From contig JAUPMC010000078.1 of the NCBI GenBank assembly GCA_030836605.1, forward strand, positions 1 to 5,308: a DNA stretch of 5,308 bases. Direction: 5' to 3'. Below, one piece after another: positions 1 through 3,006 of this stretch. Below the pieces are notes generated by a model. That model was not told the origin of the DNA. It saw nothing but the letters and a program-made list of their open reading frames with translations, and did no database searches. Numbering within the stretch: the first letter of the stretch is position 1; each line of letters opens with the position of its first letter. The translations under genes and the position numbers were made by a program. This stretch comes from Thermoplasmatota archaeon. GTDB taxonomy: Archaea > Thermoplasmatota > Thermoplasmata > UBA10834.

Positions 1-322
1 GCTGGTCTATGTAGAGCTCAGGGTCGGCCATCGCGTCGAACTCGGCGTTCGAGGCGGTGAGGAAGTTCCTCATGTTGTTGCCCATCGATATGATGATCAT
101 CTCGTGCAGCTTCGAGTATATCCCGCGGTCCACGGACAGGGCGAAGTGCCGGGCCATCTCGACCGACTCGGTGCCGATGGCCTCCGTGAGGGACTTCTGA
201 CCGGCCTCCACGCTATACACCGCGAGGGCGAGGAATACCAAGGCCAGGACCAGGAGCGACGAGACGATCTTGGTCGATATCCTGCCCGGGGCCTTGCTGA
301 TGCGATTCCTCAGAGATACCAA
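1..322 (-). CDS. Membrane sensor protein, N-terminal part (probable Cache-type histidine kinase or receptor; partial)
   Basis: The first 107 codons are visible; the rest lies beyond the left edge. A short basic cytoplasmic tail (residues 1-18, with R5, R7, K10, R14 and K18) precedes one hydrophobic helix (about 19-38). An amphipathic helical extracellular stretch follows (39-107), with segments such as SVDRGIYSKLHEM and ASNAEFDAM. One TM helix followed by a long helix with this SVDRxIYxxLxE and SNxEFDxM style is what I know from the membrane-proximal part of archaeal dCache sensors, usually histidine kinases. The output domain is unseen, so kinase versus other receptor is inference. The start is TTG at 322: an in-frame TAG lies two codons upstream, and GGAGGG sits 6 nt before it. 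The gene overlaps the stop of the binding-protein gene by 13 nt, implying translational coupling and a shared signalling task. It has no promoter of its own that I can see. Confidence 0.78.
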   Translation of the reverse strand, partial: MVSLRNRISKAPGRISTKIVSSLLVLALVFLALAVYSVEAGQKSLTEAIGTESVEMARHFALSVDRGIYSKLHEMIIISMGNNMRNFLTASNAEFDAMADPELYIDQ

Positions 323-1470
323 AGTCTACCCTCCACGACCTGGGCCCGCAGGAGGTCGTACTGGATGTCATGCGAACCAGGGGCTACGACCACCGGCCCG
401 AGGACGCTCGCGTACGAGAAGCCCCCGTGGAGCTGCTCGCGCATCACGTCCCTCGTGAGCTCCTTGTCCTTCATCAGGCCGTAGATGAGGTTGACCGCGT
501 CGTAGCCGCTGACGGCGTAATGGGTCATGTTGTATCCGTACAGCTGCTGGAACTCCTCTTTCAGGTCCTGGGCGGGGAGATAGTTCGGGTTGTAGATCGC
601 AGGGGCGGACACGTACATCCCCTCGGCCTCGGGCATGGATGTTATCTCCGGGCTGGAGGCGGGGCTCGCGCCGAAGACATAGCCCGAGTAGTTGGACTCG
701 CGTATCGCGAGCAGGCCGACCTTCGTGGCCTTGAAGTCCGCCGCTATGTATATCGCCTGGTTCTCGGCCAACATGTCGACCTTCGAGGTGATGTTTTCGT
801 CCTTGCAGCAGTAGTCGACGACCTCCGCGGTCCCGCCCGACGACTCCATCGCGACGGACAGGTTCTCCGCGATCTCGGCGCCCATGACGTTGTCCGAGCG
901 CATGATCCCGAGCGTGGTGATGTTCAACGACTCCATGATGGACAGAGCTGGCGCGGTCTCCTTCTCTGTCCCGGGGTAGTACCTGAACGACCAGTCCGTC
1001 TGCTCGAAGCCTATCGCGTTCGCAGTCGCGATGCCGACGAGGGGGACTTGGTACTCCTCCGCGAGCGGTATCAAGGGCCGCGTGCAACTGCAGGCGGCGG
1101 ATACGTAGATGAGCGGATGCTCGTTCGCCTCGAGCTCCTCGAAGAGGGCGACCGACACGTTCGGGTCGGAGCCGCTGTCCCTGACGACGAGCTCGATGAT
1201 GGCGCCGTTCAGGCCGCCCCACTTGTTCAGTTTGTCAGCCGCGAGGTTCATGCCGTCAACGATGTCCGCCAGGTGCGAGCTGGAGCCCGTCAGGGGCGCT
1301 ATGACGCCTATCTTGACGGTCTGCTCGACCGTGAAGACCCCCTGGAAGTATGCCGCGAGCAAGATGACGGAGACGACGACGGCCAGGATGGCCACTCGAT
1401 AAGTCCTAAGGCTACGCAACGCGGCGCCCCCGCGGGGGCCTTCGCCCTTTTCCGGCTTGCCCAAGACCAA
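310..1470 (-). CDS. Membrane-anchored type 1 periplasmic-binding protein (LivJ-like ligand receptor)
   Basis: Predicted 386-residue extracellular ligand-binding protein of the branched-chain amino-acid/amide receptor type (Peripla_BP_6 fold). A cytoplasmic tail of about 25 residues leads into one TM helix (26-46), with no lipobox cysteine and no clear signal peptidase site, so it is probably a signal anchor. The binding domain starts at once with GVIAPLTG (55-62) and ends with the family-typical SGYDAVNLI region (about 321-329). Six N-x-S/T sequons (N104, N183, N203, N226, N260, N314) suit a glycosylated exterior protein. Its only cysteines are a CSC (127, 129), in the loop that holds ligand-binding serines in LivJ, and a vicinal CC (221-222). 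I chose TTG at 1470 because GGAGGGG lies 6 nt before it; TTG at 1491 (393 residues) is an alternative with only a weak AAGGATG upstream. It overlaps the downstream sensor gene and no ABC permease or ATPase is in view, so a co-receptor role is as likely as uptake. The ligand is unknown. Confidence 0.9.
   Translation of the reverse strand: MVLGKPEKGEGPRGGAALRSLRTYRVAILAVVVSVILLAAYFQGVFTVEQTVKIGVIAPLTGSSSHLADIVDGMNLAADKLNKWGGLNGAIIELVVRDSGSDPNVSVALFEELEANEHPLIYVSAACSCTRPLIPLAEEYQVPLVGIATANAIGFEQTDWSFRYYPGTEKETAPALSIMESLNITTLGIMRSDNVMGAEIAENLSVAMESSGGTAEVVDYCCKDENITSKVDMLAENQAIYIAADFKATKVGLLAIRESNYSGYVFGASPASSPEITSMPEAEGMYVSAPAIYNPNYLPAQDLKEEFQQLYGYNMTHYAVSGYDAVNLIYGLMKDKELTRDVMREQLHGGFSYASVLGPVVVAPGSHDIQYDLLRAQVVEGRLWYL
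329..334 (-). promoter_or_regulatory. Ribosome-binding site of the sensor gene
   Basis: GGAGGG lies inside the last codons of the binding-protein gene, 6 nt before TTG at 322. It decides the start of the sensor gene because the reading frame is closed by TAG at 328-326 and the next possible starts fall inside the membrane helix. Spacing and sequence closely resemble the site before the binding-protein gene. Confidence 0.7.
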
Positions 1471-1476
1471 GTCTGT

Positions 1477-1483
1477 CCCCTCC
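1477..1483 (-). promoter_or_regulatory. Ribosome-binding site favouring the TTG start at 1470
   Basis: GGAGGGG is followed by a 6-nt spacer (ACAGAC) and TTG at 1470. It is a far better match to the archaeal anti-Shine-Dalgarno sequence than anything before the longer alternative start at 1491, and it mirrors the site of the downstream sensor gene. Confidence 0.6.
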
Positions 1484-1510
1484 GTTGCCAAGTCATCCTT
1501 GGCTTTTACG

Positions 1511-1541
1511 GTAGTGCCGCTGAGCGGGAGATTGGCACCAC
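1511..1541 (-). promoter_or_regulatory. Imperfect inverted repeat in the leader or core promoter of the binding-protein gene
   Basis: On the plus strand GTAGTGCC (1511-1518) and GGCACCAC (1534-1541) are inverted copies with one mismatch, 15 nt apart. In RNA the mismatch becomes a G-U pair, so an 8-bp stem is possible. The element overlaps the expected transcript start (about 1536 if the TATA element at 1559-1567 is used). It could be a leader hairpin or a repressor site. This is inference from symmetry alone. Confidence 0.3.
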
Positions 1542-1558
1542 TTAATGCATGTGTGGGG

Positions 1559-1567
1559 CATAAAGCC
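1559..1567 (-). promoter_or_regulatory. TATA element of the binding-protein/sensor unit
   Basis: Read on the minus strand the site is GGCTTTATG, part of CTTTATGCCC, which recurs exactly before the rubrerythrin gene. It predicts a transcript start near 1536 and a leader of roughly 65 nt to the TTG at 1470. A weaker AT-rich alternative (GCATTAAG) lies at about 1542-1549. Confidence 0.5.
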
Positions 1568-1580
1568 TTAGCGCCGTTTT

Positions 1581-1609
1581 AACAACTGTAACCCGCATCT
1601 GGAGGCGGG
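1581..1609 (-). terminator. Weak candidate terminator after the rubrerythrin gene
   Basis: Reading on the minus strand, CCCGC (1609-1605) and GCGGG (1596-1592) can form a 5-bp stem with an 8-nt loop, followed by a loosely T-rich TTACAGTTGTT (1591-1581). It sits 26 nt after the rubrerythrin stop and before the next minus-strand promoter, the expected place for a terminator. The stem is short and there is no clean T run. Confidence 0.25.
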
Positions 1610-1634
1610 ATCGGGGGAGGCCGCCCATCCGCGT

Positions 1635-2138
1635 TCAGAACTTGGCGAACCTCTCCTTCTTCGCGCCGCAGACCGGGCAGGCGTCCGGTGCATCCCCCTC
1701 CATCGTGTAACCACACACGGGGCACACATGGAGCAGACCGAGCTCGACGTCCTTGCTCGCCTTGGCCGCCTCCAGGGCCCTCTCGTACTTCTTCGAGTGC
1801 ACCTTTTCCGTTTCAAGTGCCCAGTGCATCGTCCTCAGGGCGGCCTTTTCCTGCTGTAGTTCGGCCACGGCCTCGAAAGCGGGGTACATCTCGTCGATCT
1901 CGTGCCTCTCGCCGTCCAGCGCGTGCTGGAGGTTGGAGGACGTGTCGAGCACGTTCCCCAGGGCCTTCCAATGGTTGACGGCGTGGACCTTCTCCGCGGC
2001 CGCCACCGCCCGGAACAGCCTCGCGGTGTTGGGCCTGCCCTCGGACTCGGCCTTGTCCGCCCACGCGGTGTACTTCATGTACGCCTGGCTCTCGCCGGCG
2101 TACGCCTCGCTCAGGTTGCGTTGGGTCATGTCGCGCAT
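1635..2138 (-). CDS. Rubrerythrin (diiron peroxidase with C-terminal rubredoxin-like domain)
   Basis: Complete 167-residue cytoplasmic rubrerythrin, a family that reduces hydrogen peroxide to water with electrons from rubredoxin or NAD(P)H-linked partners in anaerobes. The N-terminal four-helix ferritin-like domain (about 1-130) carries the expected iron ligands: E16 in AGESQAYMKY, E49-x2-H52 (EKVH), E77 and E80 in the GERHEIDEMYP helix, and E111-x2-H114 (EKVH). The C-terminal rubredoxin-type zinc-ribbon-like site has C139-x2-C142 (CPVCGY) and C154-x2-C157 (CPVCG). Length is normal for a short archaeal form. The open frame extends to TTG at 2210, but a TATA element lies inside that extension, so the start must be later. 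AGGAGG at 2153-2148 is 9 nt before ATG 2138 and only 3 nt before ATG 2144, so I prefer 2138. It appears monocistronic and is divergent from the membrane hydrolase gene. Confidence 0.97.
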   Translation of the reverse strand: MRDMTQRNLSEAYAGESQAYMKYTAWADKAESEGRPNTARLFRAVAAAEKVHAVNHWKALGNVLDTSSNLQHALDGERHEIDEMYPAFEAVAELQQEKAALRTMHWALETEKVHSKKYERALEAAKASKDVELGLLHVCPVCGYTMEGDAPDACPVCGAKKERFAKF

Positions 2139-2147
2139 CTTCATCGT

Positions 2148-2153
2148 CCTCCT
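2148..2153 (-). promoter_or_regulatory. Ribosome-binding site of the rubrerythrin gene
   Basis: Perfect AGGAGG, followed by ACGATGAAG and then ATG at 2138. The 9-nt spacing fits 2138 better than the ATG at 2144, which is only 3 nt away. Confidence 0.8.
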
Positions 2154-2188
2154 GTGATCGACCGGTGTCCGAACGAATGGGGGCTGGG

Positions 2189-2195
2189 CATAAAG
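2189..2195 (-). promoter_or_regulatory. TATA element of the rubrerythrin gene
   Basis: CTTTATG on the minus strand, preceded by purine-rich GGAAAACG that could serve as a BRE. It predicts a transcript start near 2165 and a leader of about 25 nt containing the AGGAGG site. The ten bases CTTTATGCCC (2195-2186) are identical to those before the binding-protein gene. Confidence 0.6.
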
Positions 2196-2229
2196 ACGTT
2201 TTCCCGACAAACTGCCCTCAGGCAGAATG

Positions 2230-2238
2230 CTTACATAG
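2230..2238 (+). promoter_or_regulatory. Candidate TATA element of the membrane hydrolase gene
   Basis: CTTACATAG, a degenerate TATA box, lies about 37 nt before ATG 2271. It would place the transcript start near 2256-2262, giving a leader of 9-15 nt or a leaderless message starting at GTG 2256. The rubrerythrin promoter lies about 40 bp away on the other strand, so the two promoters are back to back. Confidence 0.4.
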
Positions 2239-2270
2239 TCCGCGCCGCCTCATCGGTGCCGGACGACGAC

Positions 2271-2819
2271 ATGGACCCTCTGATGCACCTGTTGCTCCCG
2301 CTGCTGTTCCTCCTGGCACTCAAGGTGGACGCCAGGAGGGCCGTGCTCCTGGCGCCCCTGGCGGTCCTGCCGGACCTCGACGCGCTCTTCGGGCTGCACA
2401 GGGCACTCGGACACAGCTTCGTACCCATCCTGGTGCTCCCGATGGCTCTCCTGGCGTACTCGCATCTGAAGAGGCCGGAGTGGTTCGCCGCGGCCGTCGT
2501 CGCGCAGTTCTACCTGGCTTCCCACGTCGTGCTCGACCTCGGGGGGGTCGCGTTCCTGTGGCCCGTGGTCCAGGAACAGTTCTACCTCCAGCTGGGGGTG
2601 ACCCTGACAGCCGAGGGCGGGCTCTCGATAGGCTTCGAGGCGGACTGGGGCATGCAGGAGCTCGCGGACATGGGCACGACCTACATACTGTCCGACTTCG
2701 GGTTCGCCCTGATACTGCTCCTGGCACTCTCAGCTCTCGTGTTCAGGAAGGAGTTCCTGGCGGCCGTCTCCAAGGCCTGGTCGTTCATCAGGTCCGTCCC
2801 CGGGCTCCTGAGGAGATGA
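2271..2819 (+). CDS. YdjM-like (DUF457) membrane-bound metal-dependent hydrolase family protein
   Basis: Predicted 182-residue polytopic membrane protein. It shows the polar pattern of the LexA-regulated YdjM/DUF457 family, annotated as putative metal-dependent hydrolases: H6 in the first helix, PDLD (34-37), HRALGHS (43-49, with H43 and H48), and SHVVLDLGG (84-92, with H85 and D89) followed by a W-P pair (97-98). These His and Asp residues are the likely metal ligands. Hydrophobic segments are at about 5-17, 22-33, 50-66, 71-90 and 138-158; a polar loop (about 100-137) precedes the last helix, and the tail is basic. Its substrate is unknown for the family at large. ATG 2271 has no good ribosome-binding site, only GGTG further upstream. 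The in-frame GTG at 2256 near the predicted transcript start is an alternative leaderless start. The longer open frame upstream is antisense to rubrerythrin and is not credible. Confidence 0.85.
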   Translation: MDPLMHLLLPLLFLLALKVDARRAVLLAPLAVLPDLDALFGLHRALGHSFVPILVLPMALLAYSHLKRPEWFAAAVVAQFYLASHVVLDLGGVAFLWPVVQEQFYLQLGVTLTAEGGLSIGFEADWGMQELADMGTTYILSDFGFALILLLALSALVFRKEFLAAVSKAWSFIRSVPGLLRR

Positions 2820-2891
2820 CTGGCGCCCAGGCCGTATATGAACCTACCCATAGGGCGGGAATGCTGGCTGACTCGCATCGGCCCGCCCGCG

Positions 2892-2909
2892 CTGGCCCCG
2901 AACGGCCAG
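2892..2909. repeat. Inverted repeat CTGGCC-N6-GGCCAG
   Basis: Perfect 6-bp arms (2892-2897 and 2904-2909) around CCGAAC. It has the same 6-6-6 geometry as the next dyad, with centres 22 bp apart, about two helical turns. GC-rich arms of this length arise fairly easily by chance in this DNA, so it is less convincing than its neighbour. Confidence 0.4.
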
Positions 2910-2913
2910 TAGC

Positions 2914-2931
2914 GTTATCAATCCCGATAAC
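2914..2931. promoter_or_regulatory. Candidate operator: GTTATC-N6-GATAAC dyad
   Basis: Perfect 6-bp AT-rich arms (2914-2919 and 2926-2931) around AATCCC, in otherwise GC-rich sequence, centred about 26 bp upstream of the TATATATA box of the surface-protein gene. Position, size and symmetry fit a dimeric helix-turn-helix regulator, most likely an activator at this distance. The regulator is not in the window. Confidence 0.45.
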
Positions 2932-2944
2932 TTGCTGCCGACCG

Positions 2945-2952
2945 TATATATA
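2945..2952 (+). promoter_or_regulatory. TATA box of the surface-protein gene
   Basis: TATATATA, the best archaeal TATA box in the window. It predicts a transcript start near 2974-2977, right at the leader hairpin, and a leader of about 30 nt before ATG 3007. Confidence 0.7.
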
Positions 2953-2974
2953 GCCCAGGCACGACTTCTACCTA

Positions 2975-2993
2975 GATGCCGGCCAGCGGCATC
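2975..2993 (+). promoter_or_regulatory. Leader hairpin of the surface-protein gene
   Basis: GATGCCG (2975-2981) and CGGCATC (2987-2993) form a perfect 7-bp stem with a 5-nt loop, GCCAG. It starts at the predicted transcript 5' end and stops one base before the weak ribosome-binding site GGTG (2994-2997), which is 9 nt from ATG 3007. It could protect the 5' end or influence ribosome access. Confidence 0.5.
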
Positions 2994-3006
2994 GGTGTTG
3001 CACTCC

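Larger units (their letters stand above)
2820..3006. other. 187-bp intergenic region with stacked inverted repeats
   Basis: Between the hydrolase stop and the surface-protein start. In order it holds a TATA-like GTATATG at about 2834-2840, an inverted repeat GGGCGGG/CCCGCCC (2853-2859 and 2882-2888, 22-nt loop, no T tract after it), two 6-6-6 dyads, the TATATATA box and a leader hairpin. The first repeat may act as an end-of-message hairpin for the hydrolase gene, but it lacks the T run typical of archaeal terminators. Confidence 0.6.

Noticed and set aside
370..1545. 391-codon open frame on the plus strand opposite the binding-protein gene
   Set aside because: It is the antisense shadow of a clear binding-protein coding region. 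Its translation is Arg/Asp/Val-rich with no domain pattern.
2139..2210. N-terminal extension of rubrerythrin to TTG 2210
   Set aside because: It contains the TATA element and lies largely upstream of the predicted transcript start. The AGGAGG and family alignment favour ATG 2138.
1902..2270. Upstream extension of the hydrolase frame over the rubrerythrin gene
   Set aside because: It is antisense to rubrerythrin, has low-complexity composition, and the hydrolase family begins at the Met at 2271.
2165..2953. 262-codon plus-strand frame across the hydrolase gene
   Set aside because: It is an out-of-frame shadow rich in Arg, Gly and Pro, and it runs through an intergenic promoter region.
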